This document shows, one piece after another, positions 9,240 to 19,508 of a DNA stretch of 64,000 nt; position 1 is the first letter of the stretch; each line of letters starts with the position of its first letter. The notes below the pieces were generated by a model that saw only the letters and a program-made list of their open reading frames with translations, had not been told where the DNA came from and did no database searches. This DNA comes from Blattamonas nauphoetae (Eukaryota > Preaxostyla > Oxymonadida): NCBI GenBank assembly GCA_033064195.1, contig JARBJD010000006.1, forward strand, positions 372,001 through 436,000, in the 5' to 3' direction. The position numbers and the translations under genes were made by a program.

Positions 9240-11800
9240 AGCCTGTTATGCATTCAAAACGGAACCGTTCAACAAATCTACTTTCCTCACGTGTGGACGA
9301 CAATGGCACTGACCACGCTCTCCTTCTCAACCCACACTCTGGAAGGCTCCGCTCACCTTCTCCTCTCCTCGAACAGCACCCAATTCACCGCCAATATGGA
9401 ACGAAAAACACACAACCAGATCCCTCTGGTGGATATCCTTCTTGTCTCTTCGCGGATTTGGACCCAGAAAATGATCGTGGGGTATCGAGACAGACGATGT
9501 CACAAAACGACGAGATTGGAGTGTCGTCATACGACCTGCTGGATCCAGCCGCCTTTGGGGTGTCGCCTGAACACAAAACAATCCTGTTTACACCAATCAC
9601 GTGTGGGTTGGTTCAAGTGCCGACATCGAAACTAGTTGTGATGCCAACATCTCGATACTCTCGTTCGCAGTCGATCTCGCCAGAGCTGATGTCTGCAACA
9701 GAAGAAACACAATCGTTCGTTATTCTCCGATGGCTCCGACAGGATCGAACAGCTTGACATTGACATCTCCCGTGGCATCCTCTTTGTCAGTCATTCTCAA
9801 CTCTCTGCGGGAAACACGAGACCACAACAACGCCACATTTCCGCCACATTTCAACGGAAAGCTGCTCAGAACATGTGCATCCACGATTTGACGGTCAGTG
9901 CACGAACCACCCCTTCTTCTCGATATCACTCTCACCGTTCTCGTTTGTACTCTCGCAGTCTGGGATTTCTGCCTTCACGATCAGCGACTCTGCTGTCACA
10001 AGATCCCCACATTCAAACTTTATCGCTCCTCGTCCACTGTTGTCTTGAATCAGTGTCCCTCCTTCGTAAATGTTGAACAGATACGCAATCCCTCCACTCA
10101 ACCCATTCGTTTCCGAGAACGACCACAGCTCAAGTTCCGCTGCGGTGAACACGCTGCCCGACGGCAACGAAAGTCCACTCCCAACAACACTCGTCTCGTT
10201 GACCAGCCCTCGTTTGTCAGCTGCTGTTCGGATAAACACGCTGTGACCCGTTTTTTCTGTACCAGCTTTACTCCCAGCGAGGACACATCACCAAACGACC
10301 CTCCTCCAACATCATCTGACGAACAGCTCTTGAATGTTCCTGAAATGGACACAGATCCTGTTCCCGCCACCTTCACCTGCATCCCTCCTCCTTCCCCACT
10401 CGCTGAGCATCCATCAAACAAGGAATCAACAATCGTCGCTCTTCCTCCACTCAGAACACTCACATGAACTCCTCCTCCTCCCAGACTCGTTCTAAGTGAT
10501 GATAACTTCGTGTTTGTCAGCTCCAACTCTACACCATCATCCCCTCCACAGTTCGAGAATGTTAATTCGTTTGTCAGATCTCCAATCTTCAGCTTTTGTT
10601 CGTACTTCACAGTGAATGCGATTGTCGATACATCTGCGGCATTCGTTGTGTGCGATGATGTTCCTGCAACAAAGGTACTCCTTGTCAGTGTCAGCGAGTC
10701 CTTTCCTGAAATCAGTTCCTTCGTCAGCGTCGCGAAGTCAACAGACAGATCCGACAGAAGCGCAGATCCTTCTGTTTGAGCCAAAAGCGATTTCACAAGC
10801 ACACTTCGAGTGTTCAGATTCAGTCCTGTCATCTCCACATTTCCTCCTTCCACTTTCAGAACATCTGCATCGGCTGATGAATCGGCTAACTCTGGAGCGA
10901 TCGATCAAGATGTCAGTGTTGTCGATCCACCTGACTGGGTCAACAGCGACGGAACCTTCCCTGACCATTTCAATGTCACTGCGTTCAGAGGCTGTGTTCC
11001 TGATGACACCATACACCGACACAAGCGCCGACGAGACCGAAACTGACGAGCCTCCTCTAATCGGTGTGTTTGTCACGATCAGATATCCAACCGCTGTCAG
11101 AACTCCCCTGAATCGTCTCCACACCGAAAATGGCTGACCCTCTAACTCCAATCCATGCGATCACACTTATCAAGACACTGACATTCTCATCTCGCGTCTG
11201 CCATCTCTTTACTGAGACCACCCACAAGACGCTTCTATCTGACGGGTGTGGAGGCGATGGAGTGTTTCATTTAAACCGATTCGACCCAACAACTGACTCA
11301 CTCGCGATTCAGAAACCCATCACAGAGAAGCGAGAAGAAGACAAACAGAAGTGTCAGCGAGCGATGACCGCTGCTTTCCGCTCCTGACTCGCCGACTCCA
11401 CAGAGAGCGCCGCCGTGTTTGTGATCAGAGCACCAAAGAAGAAGCCTTCCACGAACGCCCATGATCCCTTCTTGCTCTTTCCACATACACAGCCTGCGTC
11501 GAAAGAAGCTCGGATCACAACATCAGCCAAGACAGCGGCAGATCCACAAGAAACGAACCTCGCCCAGTCTCCACAACAACCTGCACATCGTCCTTCACCA
11601 GCCTCTTCGTCGCTACATACCCAATCGTCTCGCACCGACCCGAATACGACGTCACACATGTTGGTCCGTTATTTCAATTCGAAATATCCACAAGCACAGC
11701 TGGATCGGGGAGACGACTGTCGAGGAGTGTGGTTGAGGACCACTTCTGATGGAAATGCGAAGGAAACAGGAATTGCTGATGCTTTTTGACAAATGACTCA
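9240..11800 (-). pseudogene. Decayed right-handed beta-helix surface protein gene
   Basis: Successive minus-strand frames carry beta-helix coil signatures: Gly/Ser-rich turns such as FDGCSASGEGGGMQVKVAG and GTFKSCSSDDVGGGSFGD (frame 10098-10853), IKFECGDLVTAESLIVKAE (9895-10239) and GGSSVSVSSALVSVYGVI (about 11050). The reading moves between frames at least four times (near 11350, 11150, 10850 and 10250), so the gene is broken. The upstream part (11354-11659) holds GSWAFVEGFFFGALITNTA, and the downstream part near 9720-9935 holds CGGNVALLWSRV. The whole gene at 45994-47247 belongs to the same general class. Confidence 0.75.
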
Positions 11801-12445
11801 ATCGCGAGAATTGCATTTCAATCTTGGTGTGAGTAAAGTGTTGGTTGTTACTTTATTGCAAAATTATTCATCTTTCTCAGGAATTCACCCATTCCTCTTC
11901 TCTCTCATCCCTCTCGTCTTCATTCTTTCCTTGTCTCAGGCCTCTGAATCTCACAAGATCTCCACACATGTCTGGATCGAAGTGACAGTCTGCATCCTTC
12001 CTCCTGTCAGATCGAACAGAAATCCGAAGTGGTGACGCGGAAGAGGCTATTCAATTCTCTCTCACACCAGATGTTCCCCGAACATATATATTCATCGAAA
12101 GTAGCGACGACTGTATGCTTCTCTCTGAAAGGCTGATTCTTCTCATTCACTCTTCATGTTTCAACAACTTTACTCTCTCGTTCATTCCAGTTCTCAAGAT
12201 CTGCATCTACTCGCCGCACCGGAGATGAAGAAGATGAAAAGCTGACGCGAAAGTGGAGGAGATCAAGAAAGGAGCAGAGGCAAAGAAAAGGAGAAGAAGT
12301 GAGAATCGAATCGAAGTGAACAAAGATGAGATGAAAAGAACAATGAAGGAGAGAACAAGGAACGAGGGAGATTGAGCAACAAGAAACGAGAAGGTGGAAT
12401 GAGAATTGCTACTTCTCTCAATACCCTTTCCAAGATTTCGACACT
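11801..12445. other. No gene recognised
   Basis: Pyrimidine-rich then purine-rich sequence between the beta-helix pseudogene and the Tigger element. Several GT...CTCAG intervals look intron-like on the plus strand (11821-11940), but they do not join to a recognisable protein. Confidence 0.35.
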
Positions 12446-12549
12446 CAGTGATCCAAGGATCCAGGGAACTTTCACCTCACACACTATTAAGGGTGATAGT
12501 ATTCCCAACTTCATCAATTCTATTGCTTTCTTCATCAATTTTTTTTTTC

Positions 12550-13137
12550 ATGGCAAATCGTGTCAGTATAACTCGGTTTCGATCGTTTTTAGAAGACTAT
12601 CTGCAAGAACAGGTGCTCGATCAACTAATCCAAGACCTCGAACAAAAAACAGCAATGAACAGAGCACAAAGAGTGAGGTGGTTCGAATGTAAGATAAAAC
12701 ACATCCAACTTCATCGACCAATTCCACAAAAAATCAAGGCAGCTGCACTCGATGTTCCTCCTAATACATTCTCAAAAGCAAAAAGATTCAATCCAAATCA
12801 TCTGGAGATTGGGCATCCACTCATGAAATTAACTATGGCTCAGGAAAATGAGCTGGTGACTGCAATTGTGGAAGCTTCAAAGACTGGTGAACCCTGGATG
12901 ATGGGAGATCTCCCAAGAAAGGTGAAAGAAAAATATGGAATTGAAGTTAGCAGAGAATGGAAAACCGGGTTTATGGCACGTCATTCCGAGTTTGTCGAAA
13001 CCACAAAATTTACTCCAAGGGCTGTGGAAAGAATGAGGGTTGATCTACAGATGGTGATGGACTATGAAAAGGATTTAAGAAAAGAACTACAAAAATACCA
13101 CCCATCATTTATCTTCCAGACTGATGAATCTCAGTAC
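12550..13137 (+). pseudogene. pogo/Tigger transposase, N-terminal part
   Basis: ATG at 12550 begins MANRVSITRFRSFLEDYL. About 195 codons follow with a helix-turn-helix region typical of CENP-B/Tc5-type binding domains (FSKAKRFNPNHLEIGHPLM, then AIVEASKTGEPWMMGDLPRK). It ends at the first catalytic aspartate (FIFQTDES). The frame is interrupted exactly where the hAT-like element begins. Removing that element and one 8-bp duplication restores frame continuity with 16483-17316, giving about 473 residues. Confidence 0.88.
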
Positions 13138-13210
13138 TAGGCATGGGCGGTGGTCGGTCTGAAAATATCGAGTCCAGTCCCTAAAAACAAAACAGTCGGC
13201 GACTTTTTTG

Positions 13211-13288
13211 AAGTGCCCTTTAGTCGAGCGGTAGCACCGCAGCTTTTGTTCCCCGGACCCAGGATCGAATCCCGCCCGGGACACTTTA
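13211..13288 (+). ncRNA. tRNA-like sequence near the left end of the hAT-like element
   Basis: A-box TAGTCGAGCGG (13221-13231) and B-box-like GGATCGAATCC (13262-13272). The flanking AGTGCCC and GGGACACT can form most of an acceptor-like stem (13211 onward with the 3' end). The T-arm and anticodon arm are imperfect, so a working tRNA is unlikely. Confidence 0.45.
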
Positions 13289-13499
13289 TTGTTGCCTTTT
13301 TCTCATTTTTGATTCACAACATCTCTATAATTAGTTCATCACATTTTTCACGAAATTACTGTTTCTGGGGTCGTGGTTCAAGAGTCCCTGAGTCGGTCTG
13401 TCTTTCCCCAACATCGGACAAAAGTCGGCCTGACCGACCGACTCCGACTCCTTCTTTTACTCGAACACCTTTTCCATAGATTTAGATAATTGTTAAATA

Positions 13500-14195
13500 G
13501 TGTTTTATTTCTTTTCATTACATATCAATCATTCTCTTGCAGGATCTCACTCTTGAACCCAGCTGTCCCACAGCCGACTTGGATCAAGACATGATAACCA
13601 CCAGTATCAACGATCCTTCCTTAATCTTCTCCTGAGTATTTTTTCTTGATTTTTCTACATTATTTCTCTCTTCAGGATTCTTGAACCACATTTCCACAGA
13701 TGAAGACAAATGTCCCTCCATCGACTATCTCACACTTGAAGTGCCTCTCCCACATGAGTCTGTTCTCACCTTCATTAATACTCCGCCTTCCTTTGCGTTC
13801 CTTTCCATCTCCTTACAATACATGACACCCTTTTCTCGATTCATGCCTTTTCCTCTTTTCTGATATGTGATTTGTTGCAGCACTCACTGGACACGAATCC
13901 GACAAGGCTTCCAAGCATGTGAGAATCAGAAGGTGTTCATGATCACACGCTCCATGTGAGATCCTGTGCATCGGACTTTCGTCCAACATCCCCGACGAGA
14001 ATAAAAAGATTGTTCGTCGATGGATTGCAACCGCGCCACATTTCCAGGAAGGGAAGTATAGTTCCATGCGCATCGGAGTGCAAAAGGGCGCATCCCGACA
14101 GCGTCACATTCAACCCGTCCTCCTCCACCACTCCCCTCTTTCTGACCACTCGAATCCCAACCAAGTCCACTCTTTCGTCGGCCTCGTCTCATCCA
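13500..14195. other. Coding debris in the hAT-like element
   Basis: Several intron-like acceptors (CTTGCAG 13543, CTCTTCAG 13677, TTGCAG 13880) border short plus-strand open stretches. On the minus strand, 13943-14170 reads coding-like (DGLNVTLSGCALLHSDAHGT), reminiscent of a beta-helix coil. I cannot say which strand was originally coding. Probably captured host fragments. Confidence 0.3.
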
Positions 14196-15420
14196 ATGGA
14201 AAAAAGCGTGTATGTGGGGGTGTGTATGGATGAACAAGAGAAGTACGAAATGAAGTGCAAGGGAGATCGGATGTGTCTTCTGTCCTGCTTCCAAAAGCAG
14301 CGTCCCTGCATCCACAGTTGCATTCAGGGAGCTCACGAGGTTTGTTCACAATTTTTCTTCATTATTTTCTGCCATTCCTCCGACTCTGCCTCCGCCATCT
14401 GTGATCCAAATATTATCTTCATCCAGCTCTCCTCTTCCCTCAAATCATCCCCGTCGATCAGTTCTTCCCTGTGCGATGGGATCTGTTCCACACAATACCG
14501 TCTCTGCTCGAACCAATGTGACCAAAAACCGGATGCCCAAATGAAGACAGAAGACGAGCCAAAAACTGAAAATGAACCCGAACTGGAACAAACCAAAACT
14601 TAGAAAGAGAAAGACGAAGAAAGAGCCATTTGCGATGTTTAATGCTTCGACGAGAAGATGGAATGTGTCCGACGCTGTCCCATTCTCTCAAACGAGGTCT
14701 GACACACTCCTCTCCCTTTCTATTCCATTTTTTCATCATATTTCAACCATATTCGCCTCTTTTCTCCCCTTTTTCATTTTCTCCATTTTTTTCTGACCAA
14801 CCAGAACATCACCCAATGCGAACTGCTCTGCCAAACTAACTTCGAACACGGACTACACCAAATCCAACCAGACGACCTGTGCTCTCTTTAAACTCTCATC
14901 GACACTCGTCGCTCGTGTTTCTCGCTTTGCAAACCATCATTCTTTGCATCTTCACTGTAAACACTCGATACACCCTCACTCGCGCCATGTGTCGCAGCAT
15001 TCGATTCATGTCTGTCAGTTTTCGACGAAAATGGAACTGATTGCATCACAGACTGTCTTCAACGAGGAGAATTGTGCGTCGCTCGCTCCATCCTCTCATA
15101 GCTGTCCTCCTGCCAACAGAATTGCCGCTCATCGCTTCTCAACTGCGTCGAACTCTGCTCATCCCAACAGGCACCTCTCCCAAACTCTCCGAACACTCGC
15201 CCGTCGTTCTCCATGCACAACACTGAGCGGTGTGTGGATCAGTGTTATCAGAAAAGCGAAGGATGCGTGTTGGATTGCGGGAAGAGCGAAATGACAGAAT
15301 GTGAACGAACCTGCATAGCGAAACTGACGCAATGCACAGCGGGAGATAGTGGAGAAGACAACGAGAAAAATGGAGAGAAGAAGGAGGAAAAGAGAGGAGA
15401 TGGGATGTCAATCATGTTTT
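14196..15420 (+). pseudogene. Cysteine-rich protein gene, broken, inside the hAT-like element
   Basis: Plus-strand segments carry a repeating paired-cysteine pattern: CMDEQEKYEMKCKGDRMC, CDGICSTQYRLCSNQC, CVAAFDSCLSVFDENGTDC, SCQQNCRSSLLNCVELC, and CVDQCYQKSEGCVLDC followed by CERTCIAKLTQC. Most pairs are C-x3-C spaced 6-7 residues apart, which suggests helical hairpins held by disulfides. Intron-like gaps separate them (about 14341-14470 and 14700-14800). A TAA falls within the segment near 14641, and the frame differs between pieces, so it is probably decayed. The tail is Glu/Lys-rich. I do not recognise the family. Confidence 0.5.
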
Positions 15421-15684
15421 CGCAGTTCAAAATTGGACACGAAGCGAAAGCGACGAAGGGATGTGTTTTGGCAGCAGGCGTGTTTGATGTGCAGTCAACA
15501 ACGAAAGGGCACTTCTCTCTCGCTGCATCTACAACGGCTCGGCAGCACGCCCAAACTGTGTTCACCATCCTTCGTCGTCTTCAGGTCGATCCACTCGGAG
15601 TTATCGTAGTCGAAGCCGGTCTCTCCCTCCCTCACCAGCAGCCGCTCCATCTCACCACACTCCTTCACACCCACGTTCTGCGCA

Positions 15685-16311
15685 GTGAACGACGGAATGC
15701 AAGCCGACGGGCGGTTCGAGCTGAAAGGGGCGTTGTGCGTGGACATTCTGTGGGAGAGACGCTGCCTGAACATTGTGTCTGGAGTGATGGGACTGCCGCT
15801 GCCGTCTGTGTCGGTGAAGAAGGACAGGGTGGAGGAGAAGATGAAGGGCTTCTTTGAGATCGGAGCACTGTCAGCGAAGATCTCGACGCAGCGGGCGCTG
15901 AAGAAGATGCTGCGGAAGACGAATGATATTCTGTTTGCCTTTGCGCTACCGTCCCCACAACTGAAGAAGAAGTCGAATGTGAGTCTGTTTGGGCAATTGA
16001 AGCTGCGAGTGAGAAGGAAGAAGATCGATGAGAAGAAAGAGGACGGGGAAGGAGTGAAGGGAGGGGAGAGTGCAGAGCGGATGGAGGGAGTGGATGGGGA
16101 GATCGATGACTCAGACACAGACAGCGGAGAGCAGTCTGGGAGGGAGAATGCGTTCGCCACAGTGGAACTGCGAAGAGGGGAGAGGGAAGAAGAGAAAGAG
16201 AAGGACGAACGAGAAGAAAAGAGTGAGATAATGCGGATAGTTTCACAGTTCACTCCACTCTCTTTCATATGTGTTTGTTCTGTTTCAGTCCAGTATCTTT
16301 CAACAACATGA
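15685..16311 (+). CDS. Charged hypothetical protein inside the hAT-like element
   Basis: A 208-codon frame from an ATG at 15685 with G/C-rich third positions. It starts MNDGMQADGRFELKGALCVD, has a basic middle (STQRALKKMLRKTNDI), and ends in an acidic/basic low-complexity stretch. The opposite strand (15495-16268) is also open and partly coding-like (GETGFDYDNSEWIDLKTT near 15560-15640), so strand choice is uncertain. It may be a captured gene fragment rather than a working gene. Confidence 0.35.
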   Translation: MNDGMQADGRFELKGALCVDILWERRCLNIVSGVMGLPLPSVSVKKDRVEEKMKGFFEIGALSAKISTQRALKKMLRKTNDILFAFALPSPQLKKKSNVSLFGQLKLRVRRKKIDEKKEDGEGVKGGESAERMEGVDGEIDDSDTDSGEQSGRENAFATVELRRGEREEEKEKDEREEKSEIMRIVSQFTPLSFICVCSVSVQYLSTT

Positions 16312-16482
16312 TCATCACCATTTCACAACAATTCACTTAGAAACAAAGGAAATTGAAGAAAAGTGTGAAAAACTATCTCAGCGACCAGATCATCGATTTT
16401 GGCGGAAAAGGGCACGATCGCAAAAAGCAGTCGGTCGGTCGACGAGCAGTCGGACCGACCGCTGCCCATCCCTACTCAGTAC

Positions 16483-17316
16483 CATCAGTACGAAGACGTC
16501 TATGACCGCATCTTCATCGTTCCAGCTGGAGAGACAAACGGAAAACATATACCAGTTGCAAGAAGTGAGAAGGCCATCACACTTCTCCCATTAATTTGTC
16601 TGGACGGATCAACATGCAAACCATTTATTGTGACCGCAGGGAAATTCAGTCAGGAAGAATTAGCATCTTACGGTGTTTTGATCGGGCGGGACTGTGAGAT
16701 CATGGACAATACCAGTCAATGGGTCGATTCTGCAATCTTTCGTGACTTTCTCGAAGTTATTTTGGTTCCTGAGATACAAAGAAAAAGAAACGAGTGTCAA
16801 AACAACGATATAAGGGCACTTCTAATCTTAGATGGCTGTAAAATTCATACCACTGAATCAATTCGCTCTTTTGTTGCTGATCATGGGGTTGATCTGTACA
16901 TCTTTCCTCCTAACGCGACCCACCTCCTTCAGCCCTTGGATCTAGGAATATTTGCCCGCTGGAAACAGATTATCGCCGATAATCGACGACTGTCAACATC
17001 TGATTCTTTTGCCAAAATATTAGCCCATATTGTCTCAGCGTATCACCAGTGTTCCGGATCAGTTCAAGTAACTGCAGCCTGGAAGGCTGCAGGGATCATT
17101 ATGCTTCGTGAATCACATGGTTTCGTGGCCCGAACGGACCAAAAAAAATTTCAAGAAATCTACCAAAAAATACAAAACGATCGAAAGCAAACCATTAACA
17201 GTGGAATGAGACTGCCGATTATTAAGAAAAATGCTGTTTTTGGGAGGAATTTTAGGAGAGAAGGCAAGAAAATCGCACAAAAAGCGAACAAACCTAAATC
17301 AACGAAAAGAAAGTAA
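16483..17316 (+). pseudogene. pogo/Tigger transposase, C-terminal part
   Basis: It continues the transposase after the nested element: HQYEDVYDRIFIVPAGETNG, then the second catalytic Asp (LLILDGCKIHTTES) and the third (HLLQPLDLGIFARWK), 35 residues apart. This is the DDE_1 pattern of pogo/Tigger elements. The C-terminus is basic (NKPKSTKRK) with TAA at 17314-17316. No internal stop is seen in either part, so the hAT-like insertion is the only visible lesion. Confidence 0.9.
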
Positions 17317-17479
17317 GGATCGAGTTCTCCGCCCTTTCCGTTCAGTCACTTCATATCTGGACCGTTAGCCACAATATAGTTGATTGGTTTTTGATAAATC
17401 AAAAGTATGAGAATGTCAGTGGAAACCGTCTCCCTTAATAGTGTGTGAAGTGAAAATCCCCTGTATCCTTGGATCACTG

Positions 17480-18079
17480 CTCTTTGTGTCATATTTTTTT
17501 TATGGTCGTGATCTTGATCAACCACACTTTCTCATTCATTTCATGAGATTAAGCGTTCTCTAGAACAGATTATGATGAAATAACGGCGAAATCATGATGA
17601 AACTTGGAATATACCGAAATTGTGGGCCCTGGACCCAAGTTGCGGGTTTATCCTGAGTTGCGGGTTAAATCGAGTACGTTCAAGTTGAGTCGCGGTCCAC
17701 AACACGTTTGGGGGCACACATCTATCGCGTGGAATACTGGACTGACAGTCAGTGACTGGAGATTTTCAAAAATGGGTGAAATCGGAACCGATCTTTCAAA
17801 GGAGTCGTCGTAAAGTGGTTTAAAGAGCATGATATACTATCTTTTAAGAGAATGGAAGTTAAATGAAATTGTTATATCCCAATACTCACGTACAAGAATC
17901 CAAACTCTCCTTTTTTTGTCGACATGATCAAGAAATAAAAATGACAGGATGGATCGAGACTGACTTTCGAAAATGAACCTTAACAGATGGATGATTCCAA
18001 AAATCTGAAATCAACTATTTATTGTGAAGTGGACACATTAACCTCATGAGAAACGGAGAGATTATCTCTTCATTGGAAT
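17480..18079. other. No gene recognised
   Basis: Contains a short direct repeat of AGTTGCGGGTTTATCC and GAGTTGCGGGTTAAAT (17638-17671). No long coding frame. Confidence 0.4.
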
Positions 18080-18736
18080 TCAAGCCGATTCTCGTGTTAT
18101 CAGTACTTTTTCTTCGTTCTCGTCCTCCGAATCGACAATCTCAGTCGTTTTATCATCTTCCTGTTCGTCTAATTCGATCATCTCGTCAGCAAGTTCAGAC
18201 AGTTTCACTCCCCAAACGTGTGTGAGTCCTTCCACCATCTTCTCGACATTCAATCCAAATCCGAATTCTGCTGGTTCATCCTTTTCTTTCGCTTTCTCTG
18301 TCTGTTCCTCTCCTTCCTCCATCTCCTCCTCTTTCATCTTTCTCAGTCTCTCCTTCTTCTTCCTCTTTTCCAGATTCTTGAATGTCACAAAGCTCATCAG
18401 TGCCTGTGAAGTTTCGAAGAGTGCTGATGTGTGTATGAATCCACTCGAATTCTTTTCTGGTTGAACTGTCACTGGTAGACTCAGATCGTTCATTGGAGAG
18501 TCGTGAACAGCAACAGAGCATTCAAACAGAATTGGGATGATCTCAGCGGAGAGGGAGACGACGAATCGGTCACAAGTCAGAAGTGAGGCCAGGCAATCGA
18601 CACATCCGGGAGTGTCGACTGCCTGGGCAGAGTTTTGCATCGATGGAGAGAAGGGAGAGGAGGACAACAGCTTTGGAGAGATCGTCGTTGGTGGGGATGA
18701 GGGCTGAGAATTTGGGTCACTCTGAATGAAATGTTA
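18080..18736 (-). CDS. Hypothetical acidic coiled-coil protein, partial gene model
   Basis: Open minus-strand frame ending TGA near 18080. It continues upstream of the first in-frame ATG to a likely splice acceptor (CATTCAG) near 18721, giving at least 210 residues. It contains a Cys/hydrophobic region (GCVDCLASLLTCDRFVVSLS), a Lys/Glu/Arg-rich predicted coiled coil (KNLEKRKKKERLRKMKEEE), and an acidic tail (IELDEQEDDKTTEIVDSED). The 5' exons are not resolved. I do not recognise the family. Composition and frame length make it a likely real gene. Confidence 0.5.
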
Positions 18737-19508
18737 CCCGCGTCGTAACTCTCTCCAGATGTGGAGAAGCCTCACCGAATCCTCACTGTGTCCATATTCT
18801 CCTTCTTTCGACTAACTGAAGGTTTGTCTAGTTTATCTGACTTTTCGTCTCCTTTTTTTGTTCTGATTTCCTGTTTCTGTGACATTTCCGCACCCAGATT
18901 TGTATTTCCTGCTATTTGCAGAATGCTTTTCCGATTTTGCACATGGTTTGAAGTGAAAAATCGCAATTTGATCACTTTTTACCTTCTCGTCTTCTTGATC
19001 CAACTCCGTTTTTTTCCTATCTCAGATCTGACGAAAGAATTCTACAATTATCTCACTAATCAAGTCTTCAGGTTTATTCAACTCATTTTCTGCTGTTTAC
19101 AAAGTATGTTTGGATAGTTGTGCTCATATCCTCTCAGAGCGAGCGTTCTTTGTCTGATCTTCATTCATTTTCCGTTGTACCCCTCAAGCGTAGTTCCCAT
19201 TTGAAAATTTACTTCAAATCCACTATTTAGACACATTTAGAGTATTTTGATGGAGATACTCCTTCCTTCTCGTAAGGACAGCTCGAAGTATTAATCGTGA
19301 CTTTTTGAATGATTCATGCATATCTTGTTGCTATCATTCACATCAACGCTCTTTTTTGTCATTTCACACGACCTCTTTGTTTTCTGACGCTTTTTGGTTC
19401 AAAAAATGTGACAAAAGACGACTTGTAAAAAAGTGCTCTCTCGAACGCGATCAAGACAAAATCGTCATAATTCTACCTTCATCCGTCTTGATAGCTGGTA
19501 ATTGATTA
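18737..19508. other. No gene recognised
   Basis: The 5' exons of the preceding minus-strand gene may lie here, but I could not place them. Plus-strand frames (18761-19117) are hydrophobic, A/T-rich and unconvincing. Confidence 0.35.

Larger units (their letters stand above)
13138..16474. mobile_element. hAT-like element with 8-bp target duplication, carrying host sequence
   Basis: A 3,337-bp element. Left end TAGGCATGGGCGGTGGTCGG; the complement of the right end is TAGGGATGGGCAGCGGTCGG, a 20-of-25 match over the terminal 25 bp. It is flanked by a perfect 8-bp direct repeat CTCAGTAC (13130-13137 and 16475-16482). Subterminal GTCGGTC motifs cluster near both ends. An 8-bp duplication with T/CAGGGATGGGC-like ends is characteristic of hAT elements. 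No hAT transposase is visible; the interior has a tRNA-like sequence, a broken Cys-rich gene and a charged frame. Confidence 0.92.
12446..17479 (+). mobile_element. pogo/Tigger-type DNA transposon split by a hAT-like insertion
   Basis: Inverted ends CAGTGATCCAAGGATCCAGG (12446) and the complement of CAGTGATCCAAGGATACAGG (ending 17479) continue for about 50 bp through CACACACTATTAAGGG. Inside is a DDE transposase reading frame in two pieces (12550-13137 and 16483-17316). Without the nested 3,337-bp element and one copy of its target duplication, the transposon would be about 1.69 kb. The outer dinucleotide is CT on both sides rather than the usual TA. Confidence 0.9.
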
